Assembly (NCBI RefSeq): GCF_014384985.1 | Contig: NZ_JACRSX010000001.1 | Location: 124,001-188,000, forward strand | Length of the DNA: 64,000 nucleotides | Direction: 5' to 3' | Source: Jutongia huaianensis | Lineage (GTDB): Bacteria; Bacillota; Clostridia; Lachnospirales; Lachnospiraceae | In this document: piece after piece, positions 35,523 through 44,195 of the stretch | How positions within the stretch are numbered: position 1 is the stretch's first letter | Layout: each line of letters opens with the position of its first letter | Position numbers and translations under genes: made by a program | The notes under the pieces: model-generated | What the model saw: only the letters and a program-made list of their open reading frames with translations | Told to the model about the DNA's origin: nothing | Database searches by the model: none

Positions 35523-36290
35523 TTATTTATTTTTTACTACAAAGTATACCCGCTCACTATCCGGAGTCGCAGACTTTTTCGTAAATGCCTCATATACTTC
35601 ACAACACTCCAGACCGCTTGTCTGAATCAACTGCCTCACCTCGTCCGGCTCATACGCTTTCTGGTAATGCAGCTCGTCGTACCGGGAAAACAGATCTCTT
35701 TCCTCGTCCTCCAGTTGATATACTGTCAAAAGATATTCATTGATCCCGGTATCCTCGTGATATTCATTTTCCCACAGGAAACTGGCATCATCACGATTCT
35801 CTGCAATCATACGGTTTCCCAGCACGTCCTGATAGAAGTGCCTGGTTTTCATGTCAAATACAAAAACACCACCGGCTTTCAGAAAGCGTTTCACCCTGTC
35901 AAACACCTTCTGCAGGTCCTGTGGTTCCAATAAATAATTCATTCCGTCGCACACGCAGTAAACCGCATCCACCTGATAAGGCAGATCCAGTTCTCTCATA
36001 TCCTGCTGTATCAGCAACACATCCGGGATATCCTTGTCCCTTGCTACCATAAGCATATCTTCCGAGCAGTCCAGTCCTATAATACTGTCATAGCCCTTCG
36101 ATCTCATGTGCTCTGTCATGGTTCCCGTACCACATCCCAGCTCCAGCAGTGTGCCCTCTGTGATTCCTTGTTCCCGAAAAATCCCATAAAGATACTCTGC
36201 CCACATGTCATATGGAATATTATCCATAAAAAGATCGTAACAATAAGCAAATCCGTTATAGGCATTTTCATTATATGGCTTTTCACTCAT
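35523..36290 (-). CDS. Class I SAM-dependent methyltransferase
   Basis: The ATG at 36290 is preferred over an in-frame GTG at 36305 because GGAG lies nine bases before it. The 255-residue protein has the SAM motif LLELGCGTGTMTEHM (~50-64), an acidic loop IGLDCSEDMLMVAR and a motif-II-like VDAVYCVCDGMNYLL. It belongs to the broad methyltransferase-25/11 group; the substrate is unknown. The preceding genes on the strand are the HD nucleotidase and uvrA. Confidence 0.85.
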   Translation of the reverse strand: MSEKPYNENAYNGFAYCYDLFMDNIPYDMWAEYLYGIFREQGITEGTLLELGCGTGTMTEHMRSKGYDSIIGLDCSEDMLMVARDKDIPDVLLIQQDMRELDLPYQVDAVYCVCDGMNYLLEPQDLQKVFDRVKRFLKAGGVFVFDMKTRHFYQDVLGNRMIAENRDDASFLWENEYHEDTGINEYLLTVYQLEDEERDLFSRYDELHYQKAYEPDEVRQLIQTSGLECCEVYEAFTKKSATPDSERVYFVVKNK

Positions 36291-36377
36291 GTTCTTCGTC
36301 TCCACTCACTGTTGCTGTTACACCTGAAATTCCAGATAGATAATTTAATTTTAGCATACAAGAGCGGATATCGCAAC

Positions 36378-36962
36378 CTACAATTCGTCCAAAGTCTTAT
36401 AATAATGCGGCAGAAATTCCTGGCAGAATATATCTGCCTCCGGACAATCCAACGCCTCCACTGCCTTCTGCAATGTCTCCTTTGCCTTAAGGAACTCCTG
36501 ATTGCCCGCCTTCTGCTCCTCAATACATTTGATCAGTGCGGAAAGCTTGTCCGCTGCCTTCACCAGCCGCCGTTCCTCCTCATCCGTCTCCGTTTCCAAA
36601 AGGTATGGCTCGTAGGCATCTCTCAGGTCTTTCGGAAGACGCTGCAGGAGACGTCTTGCCGCCCCTGCCTCAATCTCCTTGTAGGCCTCCTGTATCTTGT
36701 CGTTTTTATACTTGATCGGCGTCGGCATATCCCCGGTAATGATCTCTGTGCAGTCATGGTACAAACCGATCATGGCAATCTTTTCTGCCGGATACCGCCT
36801 GCCCAGACGTTTATTTCCAATAATTGCCAGTGCATGGGCGATCATAGCCACTTCCATAGAATGCTCACTGATATTTTCTTCGTAAGAGTTGCGCATTAAA
36901 GCCCAGCGGTTAATAAATTTCATCCTTGCCATCATAGCAAAAAATGTATTTTCTGATTCCAT
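36378..36962 (-). CDS. YfbR-like HD-domain 5'-nucleotidase
   Basis: A 194-residue HD protein with the YfbR signature: NRWALMRNSYEENISEHSMEVAMIAHALA (first metal His) and HDCTEIITGDMPTPIKY (HD pair, ~70). YfbR-type enzymes hydrolyse deoxynucleoside 5'-monophosphates in the cytoplasm. The start is fixed by GAGGAGG. It lies 12 bases after uvrA and is probably co-transcribed, linking nucleotide clean-up with excision repair. Confidence 0.9.
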   Translation of the reverse strand: MESENTFFAMMARMKFINRWALMRNSYEENISEHSMEVAMIAHALAIIGNKRLGRRYPAEKIAMIGLYHDCTEIITGDMPTPIKYKNDKIQEAYKEIEAGAARRLLQRLPKDLRDAYEPYLLETETDEEERRLVKAADKLSALIKCIEEQKAGNQEFLKAKETLQKAVEALDCPEADIFCQEFLPHYYKTLDEL

Positions 36963-36974
36963 CCATAGCCTCCT

Positions 36975-39830
36975 CTATTGCTTTTTATCTTTGTCGATCA
37001 TCTTCTGAATGTAGTATCCCGTATAGGACTGCGGCATCCTTGCCACCTCCTCCGGTGTGCCCTGGGCGATCACGGTACCTCCCCGGTCTCCTCCCTCCGG
37101 ACCAATATCAATAATATAGTCGGCTGTCTTGATCACATCCAGATTGTGTTCAATAACAATAACAGTATTGCCCCCCTCTGCCAGACGATGCAGGATATCG
37201 ATCAGCTTGTGGACATCTGCAAAATGAAGACCGGTCGTCGGCTCGTCCAGCACATAAACTGTCTTTCCGGTGCTTCTGCGGCTGAGTTCCGTAGCAAGTT
37301 TGATACGCTGTGCCTCACCTCCGGACAGCGTCGTAGACGGCTGTCCCAGCTTCACATAAGAAAGTCCCACGTCATATAATGTCTTGATCTTGCGGTAGAT
37401 TGACGGAATCGGCTCAAAAAAGCTCATCGCCTCCTCTACTGTCATATCAAGCACTTCGAATATATTCTTCCCTTTATACTTTACATCCAAAGTTTCCCGG
37501 TTATATCTCTTGCCATCGCAGACTTCACATGGCACATAGATATCCGGCAGGAAATTCATCTCAATCTTGATGATACCGTCACCCTGGCATGCCTCGCATC
37601 GTCCTCCCTTGACATTGAAGCTGAAACGCCCCTTTTTGTAGCCTCTTGCCTTTGCCTCCTGAGTGGAAGCAAAAAGGTCACGGATCATATCAAATACTCC
37701 GGTGTATGTGGCCGGATTTGATCTCGGCGTCCTGCCGATCGGCGACTGATCAATATTGATCACCTTATCCAGCTGCTCCAGCCCCTCAACGCAGTCATGC
37801 TTCCCCGGAATAAAACGGGCACGGTTCAGCTTTCTTGCAAGCTCCTTATACAATATCTCATTGACCAGAGAGCTCTTTCCTGATCCGGATACGCCGGTTA
37901 CACATGTCATAACACCCAACGGAAACGAAACATCAATATTTTTGAGGTTGTTTTCTCTGGCTCCGCGGACCGTGATCCACCCCGTCGGCTCCCGCCGCTC
38001 TGACGGTACCGGAATCCGGATCCGGCCGCTTAAATATGCTCCGGTCACAGATTCCTTACACTTTATGATATCTTTTACGCTGCCGGCAGCAACCACCTCA
38101 CCTCCATGAGTTCCTGCTCCCGGACCGATATCCACAATATAATCTGCCGCATACATAGTATCCTCATCATGCTCCACCACGATCAGCGTATTGCCCAGAT
38201 CCTTGAGTTTCTTCAACGTCTGGATCAGCTTGTCATTGTCCCTCTGATGGAGACCAATACTTGGCTCATCCAATATATATGCCACACCTACCAGACCAGA
38301 ACCGATCTGTGTTGCAAGACGAATTCTCTGTGCCTCACCTCCGGACAGTGATCCTGTGGCTCTCGCCAGAGTCAGATACTCCAGCCCCACATCCAGCAGA
38401 AACTGCAGGCGTGCTTTAATCTCCCGCAGCACCAGCTTTCCAATGGCAAGTTGATGTGGTGTCAGCTCCAGACCCTGCATAAAATCCATCAGCTTGCTGA
38501 TAGAAAGTTCTGTCACCTCAGCGATATTTTTGTCCCCGACAGTTACGGCCAGAGCCTCAGACTTCAGACGTTTGCCTCCACACTCTGCACATGGCGTGAT
38601 CCGCATAAAACTCTCATATTCTTTTTTCATGCGCTCAGATCCACATTCCCGGTAACGTCTCTGGACATTTTTGATGACCCCCTCAAATGCAACATCATAT
38701 ACTCCGACACCTCTCTGTCCACGGTACTTCACCTTGACCACTCTGCCATCGGTACCGTGCATCAGCATATGACGGATCTCCTCCGGAAGCTCCTGATATG
38801 GAGTATTGATATCAAATCCATAAGAATCCGCCAACGCATCCAGTATACACCTGCTGTAGCTGCTGGTGTCCTTTGCTGACTGCCAGCCATTGACCACCAG
38901 TGCCCCCTCTGCCAGACTCAGGGACGGATCCGGGATCATCAGTGCCTCATCAAACTCCATTTTGACACCGATACCATGACAGACCGGACACGCTCCAAAC
39001 GGATTATTGAAGGAGAAGGTTCTAGGCTCCAGCTCGTCAATACTGATCCCGCAGTCCGGACATGAAAAGCTCTGACTGAAGCTCATCTGTTCGCCTCCCG
39101 GAATGTCAACGATCATCAATCCGTCAGACAGTTTGAGTACATTTTCGATGGAATCCACAAGACGCTTCCGGATCCCCTCTCTCACCACGAGACGATCCAC
39201 CATAACCTCTATATTATGCTTTTTATTTTTCTCCAGGGAGATCTCCTCAGACAATTCATATAAGTGACCATCCACAACAACACGCACATAACCGCTTTTA
39301 CGGGCAGATTCAAACACCTTGACATGCTGGCCTTTACGCCCCCTCACAACAGGCGCAAGAAGCTGGATCCTGGTTCCCTCCGGAAGCTCCATGATCTCAT
39401 CTGCCATCTGATCTACCGTCTGTGCATAAATCTCCTTGCCGCACTTTGGACAATGGGGAATTCCGATCCGGGCATATAGCAAACGATAATAATCATAAAT
39501 CTCTGTCACCGTACCCACCGTAGACCTCGGATTCCGGTTTGTGGACTTCTGATCGATGGAAATCGCCGGCGGAAGCCCCTCAATAGAATCAACATTCGGC
39601 TTCTCCATCTGCCCCAGAAACTGACGTGCATACGAAGACAACGACTCCATATAACGACGCTGCCCCTCTGCATAGATCGTATCAAATGCCAAAGAGGACT
39701 TTCCAGAACCGCTAAGTCCTGTAAACACGACAAACTCATCTCTCGGCACGTCCAGATCGATCTCCTTGAGATTGTGCTCTGCTGCCTTGCGGATCTTTAT
39801 ATATTTTTGTAATTCTTTATGTTTTGCCAT
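36975..39830 (-). CDS. uvrA: Excinuclease ABC subunit A
   Basis: A 951-residue UvrA with two ABC modules: first Walker [10 protein letters not shown] (~38) and second GVSGSGKSS (~645), each with an ABC signature ([21 protein letters not shown]). Two zinc fingers are visible ([28 protein letters not shown] is split over ~258-285; CEACQGDG...CEVC around 740-770). UvrA finds bulky DNA lesions and loads UvrB. uvrB is not adjacent. A LexA/DinR-like box lies upstream with the promoter. Confidence 0.98.
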   Translation of the reverse strand: MAKHKELQKYIKIRKAAEHNLKEIDLDVPRDEFVVFTGLSGSGKSSLAFDTIYAEGQRRYMESLSSYARQFLGQMEKPNVDSIEGLPPAISIDQKSTNRNPRSTVGTVTEIYDYYRLLYARIGIPHCPKCGKEIYAQTVDQMADEIMELPEGTRIQLLAPVVRGRKGQHVKVFESARKSGYVRVVVDGHLYELSEEISLEKNKKHNIEVMVDRLVVREGIRKRLVDSIENVLKLSDGLMIVDIPGGEQMSFSQSFSCPDCGISIDELEPRTFSFNNPFGACPVCHGIGVKMEFDEALMIPDPSLSLAEGALVVNGWQSAKDTSSYSRCILDALADSYGFDINTPYQELPEEIRHMLMHGTDGRVVKVKYRGQRGVGVYDVAFEGVIKNVQRRYRECGSERMKKEYESFMRITPCAECGGKRLKSEALAVTVGDKNIAEVTELSISKLMDFMQGLELTPHQLAIGKLVLREIKARLQFLLDVGLEYLTLARATGSLSGGEAQRIRLATQIGSGLVGVAYILDEPSIGLHQRDNDKLIQTLKKLKDLGNTLIVVEHDEDTMYAADYIVDIGPGAGTHGGEVVAAGSVKDIIKCKESVTGAYLSGRIRIPVPSERREPTGWITVRGARENNLKNIDVSFPLGVMTCVTGVSGSGKSSLVNEILYKELARKLNRARFIPGKHDCVEGLEQLDKVINIDQSPIGRTPRSNPATYTGVFDMIRDLFASTQEAKARGYKKGRFSFNVKGGRCEACQGDGIIKIEMNFLPDIYVPCEVCDGKRYNRETLDVKYKGKNIFEVLDMTVEEAMSFFEPIPSIYRKIKTLYDVGLSYVKLGQPSTTLSGGEAQRIKLATELSRRSTGKTVYVLDEPTTGLHFADVHKLIDILHRLAEGGNTVIVIEHNLDVIKTADYIIDIGPEGGDRGGTVIAQGTPEEVARMPQSYTGYYIQKMIDKDKKQ

Positions 39831-39879
39831 AATAAACCATGCCTTTCTACATGATAACCGTCTGTTTCTGATACGTTAT

Positions 39880-39919
39880 CATAGCATGATTTATTTCGTT
39901 TTTCAAGTACATATGTTCG
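39880..39919 (-). promoter_or_regulatory. uvrA promoter with LexA/DinR-like SOS box
   Basis: On the minus strand, TTGAAA and TATGAT are 17 bases apart, about 40-70 bases before the uvrA start. CGAACATATGTACT (39906-39919) lies directly at the upstream edge of the -35. It matches the Gram-positive SOS box CGAAC-N4-GTTYG/C with the first half perfect and the second degenerate. This suggests DNA-damage induction of the uvrA transcript. Confidence 0.65.
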
Positions 39920-39951
39920 ATTTTACCATTTCTGACAAAAACTCCCAATCA

Positions 39952-41022
39952 TTAAAATATTTCTGTTTCCGGCCTTTCGCAGCAATACGGAGAATCCCCA
40001 CGGTCCGTAACGATCCGGTATCCGATGGATTCCATACGGCGGTTCAGACAACCACGGCATTCTGCCGCCTCCTCCCCGGTACAGATCTTGTGATCATACA
40101 GGGCATATTTCTTTCTCACTGGCACCGGTGATAGATTAGGCATCACGACATTAGCCCCCGCCTGTATCCCCATTTCCCGTCCCAGAGGATGAATGGTTCC
40201 CAGTGCCGTGGTCGCTGGAAGCAACACTCTTTTTTCCTGAAGACGCAATAAGCTCAGCATAAAAAGAGTCAGTTCCAGACTTCCCTGCGTCTCCTTCGCA
40301 AAGGGAGTCCCCGCTGCCGGTACAAAAGGTCCGATCCCTACCATATGAGGCTTCAGTTCGTGAATAAATTCCATATCCTGTGCAAGCTGCTCCGATCCCT
40401 GTCCCGGGGATCCCACCATAAAACCACAGCCCACCTGATAACCGATCTCTTTCAGGGCATAAAGACATTCCTTCCTGTGGACCGGAGACATTTCCTCCGG
40501 GTGCATCGTGCGGTAATGGGCATCATCTGCTGTCTCATGACGCAAAAGATAACGATCTGCTCCCGCCTCATACCATCTGCGATATGTCTCTGTTGTCCTC
40601 TCTCCCACAGATAATGTAATGGCACATGCCGGATATTTCCGTTTGATCTCGCGGATCAGCTCCTCATACCATTCATCCCGGTAGAAGCCATCCTCTCCCC
40701 CCTGCAGGACAAAGGTACGAAATCCCAGCACCCAGCCTTCCTCACAGCAGGCCAGAATGTCCTCCATCGACAACCGGTAACGGTCTGCCCCCAGATTACT
40801 GCGGCGGATTCCACAGTAATAACAATCGTTTTTACAGTAGTTACTGAACTCGATCAGACCGCGGACATAAATATCCGTTCCAAAAACCCCCTGTGCCACG
40901 GTTCTTGCCTTCTGTGCCGCATAGTCCCGCAGTTTTTCATCTCCGTACGCAGAAAGGAGCGTGATCCACTCCTCACGCTCCAGACATTCCTCTTTCTCCA
41001 GCTTATCAATCAAACCAAACAT
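39952..41022 (-). CDS. hydE: [FeFe]-hydrogenase H-cluster radical SAM maturase HydE
   Basis: The start at 41022 follows CGGAGGG; a longer frame to 41187 would run inside nadA. The 356-residue radical SAM protein has CKNDCYYCG (CxxxCxxC iron-sulfur site, near residue 65) after RGLIEFSNY, which is characteristic of HydE. RHETADDAHYRTMHP and GFMVGSPGQ also fit the family. HydE helps build the H-cluster dithiomethylamine ligand with HydF and HydG, neither of which is here. It is the last gene after nadB-nadC-nadA, 23 bases downstream of nadA. A BioB-like role is less likely. Confidence 0.92.
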   Translation of the reverse strand: MFGLIDKLEKEECLEREEWITLLSAYGDEKLRDYAAQKARTVAQGVFGTDIYVRGLIEFSNYCKNDCYYCGIRRSNLGADRYRLSMEDILACCEEGWVLGFRTFVLQGGEDGFYRDEWYEELIREIKRKYPACAITLSVGERTTETYRRWYEAGADRYLLRHETADDAHYRTMHPEEMSPVHRKECLYALKEIGYQVGCGFMVGSPGQGSEQLAQDMEFIHELKPHMVGIGPFVPAAGTPFAKETQGSLELTLFMLSLLRLQEKRVLLPATTALGTIHPLGREMGIQAGANVVMPNLSPVPVRKKYALYDHKICTGEEAAECRGCLNRRMESIGYRIVTDRGDSPYCCERPETEIF

Positions 41023-41045
41023 ATTGGATACCCTCCGTTGACCTT

Positions 41046-41972
41046 TTACTTTGCTGCCAGCTCCAACATTTTCTCCAATGGCTTGCAGGATTTTTCTGCA
41101 ATTTCCAGGTCCACGATCATTTCCGGCTGCAGTGTTTCCAAAGCATTTTTTACCTTTTCTAATGTAATCTTTTTCATGTTTGGACAAAACTGACGATGTC
41201 CTACTGAATAGAACTTCTTGTCCGGATTCTTCTGTGCCAGTTCATAAAAGACACCCATCTCCGTACAAATAATAAACTCCTTTGCAGCACTCTCTGTCGC
41301 ATAGTCTATGATCTGTGAGGTACTTCCAATGAAATCCGAAAGCTCCAGCACATCTCCGGTACATTCCGGATGGGTCAGCACTTCTGCCTCCGGATGTGCC
41401 TCCTTTGCCTTTAATAACTCATCCGCATGAATGCTTTTATGTACATGGCAGAAACCGTCATTGAAAATAAAATGCTTCTCCGGAAGCTGCTCCGCTACAT
41501 AACGGCCCAGATTTTCATCCGGAATAAAATAAATATTTTTTGCTTTGAGATTACGCACCACCTTAATGGCATTGGAAGATGTCACGCAGACATCCGAATG
41601 TGCTTTCAGCTCAGAGGTGGAATTCACATAGCAGACAACGGCAATGTCATCCCACTCTTTACGCACTTCCTCAATCTTTGCCACCTCTGCCATATGTGCC
41701 ATCGGGCAGTCTGCAAATTCATCCGCCATCACGACCTTCTTGCCGGGATTAAGCACCTTGGCACTCTCTCCCATAAAGGATACACCACAGAATATAATTG
41801 TCTGCTCCTTCAATTCAATGGCAAGCTTGCTCAGGAAATAAGAATCACCTACATAATCCGCAATCGCCTGTACCTCACCATCTACATAATAATGCGCAAG
41901 AATAACTGCATCCTGCTTTTCCTTTAACTCCAGTATCTCCTTTTTTAACTGTTCTATATTTGTCTCCTGCAT
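41046..41972 (-). CDS. nadA: Quinolinate synthase A
   Basis: The start at 41972 follows GAGGAG. The 308-residue enzyme shows AHYYVDGEVQAIADYVGDS near the N-terminus and the conserved cysteine regions VVCYVNSTSE, HPECTGDVLE and RQFCPNMKKI that hold the [4Fe-4S] cluster. It condenses iminoaspartate with dihydroxyacetone phosphate to quinolinate. It follows nadC by about 40 bases in the nadB-nadC-nadA-hydE run. Confidence 0.97.
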   Translation of the reverse strand: MQETNIEQLKKEILELKEKQDAVILAHYYVDGEVQAIADYVGDSYFLSKLAIELKEQTIIFCGVSFMGESAKVLNPGKKVVMADEFADCPMAHMAEVAKIEEVRKEWDDIAVVCYVNSTSELKAHSDVCVTSSNAIKVVRNLKAKNIYFIPDENLGRYVAEQLPEKHFIFNDGFCHVHKSIHADELLKAKEAHPEAEVLTHPECTGDVLELSDFIGSTSQIIDYATESAAKEFIICTEMGVFYELAQKNPDKKFYSVGHRQFCPNMKKITLEKVKNALETLQPEMIVDLEIAEKSCKPLEKMLELAAK

Positions 41973-42013
41973 TTTTCTCCTCTTTTCTGACGAAATCCGT
42001 ATCCGTTGCATCC

Positions 42014-42868
42014 TTATATTGCGTGAAGATTTTTCAGTGAAATATCCATGATCGGAGCAGAGTGTGTCAGTGCACCACTGGACACATAATCTACACCCAC
42101 GTCGATCATATTCTGAATGTTCTCTCTTGTAACATTACCGGAGCACTCTGTCAAAGCCCGGCCGTCAATGAGCTTTACAGCTTCTTTCATTTTGTCCGGT
42201 GTCATATTATCCAGCATGATAATATCGGCACCTGCCTCTACCGCTTCCTTTACCTGATCCAGTGTCTCCACCTCAACCTCGATCTTGTGCACAAAGGATG
42301 CGTATGCCTTTGCCATCCGGACTGCCTTTGTAATACTTCCAGCCGCACCAATATGATTGTCCTTGAGCATTACGCCGTCCGACAGATTATAACGATGATT
42401 GCTGCCACCGCCTGCCTTTACGGCATATTTTTCAAACAGACGCATATTCGGCGTGGTCTTTCGTGTATCCAGAAGTGTCGTGCTGCTGCCCTCCAAAAGC
42501 TTAGCGATCTCATGAGTATATGTGGCAATTCCACTCATTCTCTGAAGATAATTTAACGCTGTTCTCTCTCCTGACAAAAGCGCACGGATATCTCCTGTAA
42601 CAACAGCCATAAGATCTCCCGCATGAACGAAGTCTCCCTCTTTCACCTTCATATCAAAAGCAACCGTATCATCCAGCAGCTCAAATACTCTCTGGAAAAC
42701 CCACAGACCACAGATCACTCCATCCTGCTTACAGATCAGATCCACCTGTCCCTTCTGGTACTCCGGCATTACACAATTGGTAGAAATATCCTCACTTGTA
42801 ATGTCCTCCTCCAACGCCAGACGGATATAACGGTCCGCATTCATCTTCATAAATGTTGTATCACTCAT
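42014..42868 (-). CDS. nadC: Nicotinate-nucleotide pyrophosphorylase (carboxylating)
   Basis: The start at 42868 follows AAGGAG and overlaps the end of nadB by eight bases. The 284-residue type II phosphoribosyltransferase shows LSGERTALNYLQRMSGIAT, DTRKTTPNMRLFEKYAVKAGGGSNHRYNLSDGVMLKDNH (split over ~138-180) and IMLDNM. It turns quinolinate and PRPP into nicotinate mononucleotide, third step of de novo NAD synthesis. Confidence 0.97.
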   Translation of the reverse strand: MSDTTFMKMNADRYIRLALEEDITSEDISTNCVMPEYQKGQVDLICKQDGVICGLWVFQRVFELLDDTVAFDMKVKEGDFVHAGDLMAVVTGDIRALLSGERTALNYLQRMSGIATYTHEIAKLLEGSSTTLLDTRKTTPNMRLFEKYAVKAGGGSNHRYNLSDGVMLKDNHIGAAGSITKAVRMAKAYASFVHKIEVEVETLDQVKEAVEAGADIIMLDNMTPDKMKEAVKLIDGRALTECSGNVTRENIQNMIDVGVDYVSSGALTHSAPIMDISLKNLHAI

Positions 42869-44150
42869 GTCTCTTTTTCTCCTTTTCAATTTCATTTAAA
42901 ACTAACTGCTTATAATCTGCCTTCAGTTTCTCCAGATCCCCATAGGCTGACAGATCTGTCATTCCTGCAATATCCTTTGGCTCCGGCAGTTTTTTCTCTG
43001 TAATTTCCTTTGCGGAACGATCCGCAAACACCATAGATTCCAGAAGAGAATTACTTGCCAGACGATTTGCACCATGAACTCCGTTACAGGAGGTCTCACC
43101 TACCGCATAAAGACGTTCCATGGAAGTCATACTGGACAGATTCACCTTGATACCGCCCATAAAATAATGCTGTGCAGGCACCACCGGTACCGGCTCCTTT
43201 GTTACATCATATCCTTCCTCCAGACACCGCTGACAGATGTTTGGAAAATGACTGCGGATCTCCTCCTCAGGAATCCTCTCCAGTGAAAGGCGCACATATG
43301 GCATATCATCCTCTGCCATCTGCTTATGGATCGCTGCCGTCACCACATCCCTCGGCAAAAGTTCATCCACAAAACGCTCTCCCTTTTTATTGAGAAGGAT
43401 TGCTCCCTCTCCCCGGACAGACTCAGAAATCAGGAAACGACGTCCCGGCTTCTCCGAATAAAGAGTCGTCGGATGGATCTGGATATAATCAATATGCTCC
43501 ATTTCGATTCCATGACGCAGTGCGATTGCCAACGCATCTCCGGTAATGTGACGGAAATTGGTAGAATGCTTATAAAGCCCTCCCAGTCCACCACAGGCAA
43601 ATACCGTATATCCTGCCTGTACAGTTCCAAGCGTTCCATCTGCCTCCCGGATCACCAGTCCTTCGCAGCCATCCTCTCCACAGATAATATCCAACATCAT
43701 GGTATGGTCCAGAATCGTGATATTTTCTCTCTCCTGTGCTCTTGCCAGAAGCTTGCTGGTGATCTCCTTTCCGGTAATGTCCTCATGAAAAAGAATCCTG
43801 GGTCTGGAATGGCCTCCCTCTCTGGTAAACGCCAGTTCATCTCCATCTCTCTCAAAATCCACACCATAACCGATCAGATCCTGTGCAATCTGATTGGAAG
43901 AACGGATCATAACATCAACGGATGCTTTATTGTTTTCATAATGACCTGCTTTCATTGTATCCTCAAAATAACTGTCATAATCCTCCTCGCCTCGCAGCAT
44001 ACACATTCCGCCCTGTGCCAGAAAGGAGTCACTCTGATCCACCTCGTCCTTTGTGAGCATCAGTACCTTATATTGTGTCGGAAGCTTCAGAGCACAAAAA
44101 AGTCCTGCTGCCCCTGTACCTACGATCACAACATCTGTCTGTCTGTTCAT
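42861..44150 (-). CDS. nadB: L-aspartate oxidase
   Basis: The start at 44150 follows GAGG by six bases. The 429-residue flavoprotein has the FAD motif VVIVGTGAAGLFCAL at residues ~6-20, the flavin/substrate loop HSRPRILFHEDITGKE and the C-terminal GVHGANRLASNSLLES of the succinate dehydrogenase/fumarate reductase fold. It makes iminoaspartate for NadA; in anaerobes fumarate probably replaces oxygen as acceptor. It is shorter than the E. coli enzyme (~540), as the C-terminal helical domain is largely missing. Only 45 bases separate it from the GH2 gene. Confidence 0.95.
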   Translation of the reverse strand: MNRQTDVVIVGTGAAGLFCALKLPTQYKVLMLTKDEVDQSDSFLAQGGMCMLRGEEDYDSYFEDTMKAGHYENNKASVDVMIRSSNQIAQDLIGYGVDFERDGDELAFTREGGHSRPRILFHEDITGKEITSKLLARAQERENITILDHTMMLDIICGEDGCEGLVIREADGTLGTVQAGYTVFACGGLGGLYKHSTNFRHITGDALAIALRHGIEMEHIDYIQIHPTTLYSEKPGRRFLISESVRGEGAILLNKKGERFVDELLPRDVVTAAIHKQMAEDDMPYVRLSLERIPEEEIRSHFPNICQRCLEEGYDVTKEPVPVVPAQHYFMGGIKVNLSSMTSMERLYAVGETSCNGVHGANRLASNSLLESMVFADRSAKEITEKKLPEPKDIAGMTDLSAYGDLEKLKADYKQLVLNEIEKEKKRHE

Positions 44151-44195
44151 AATAATCCTCATTTCTGATTTTATTTTAAATTAATTCATACATCT

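Noticed and set aside
44151-44195. NAD- or niacin-responsive site before nadB
   Set aside because: Only 45 bases separate nadB from the GH2 stop, with no dyad or aptamer-like fold, so no regulatory site can be placed; the operon may be read from further upstream.
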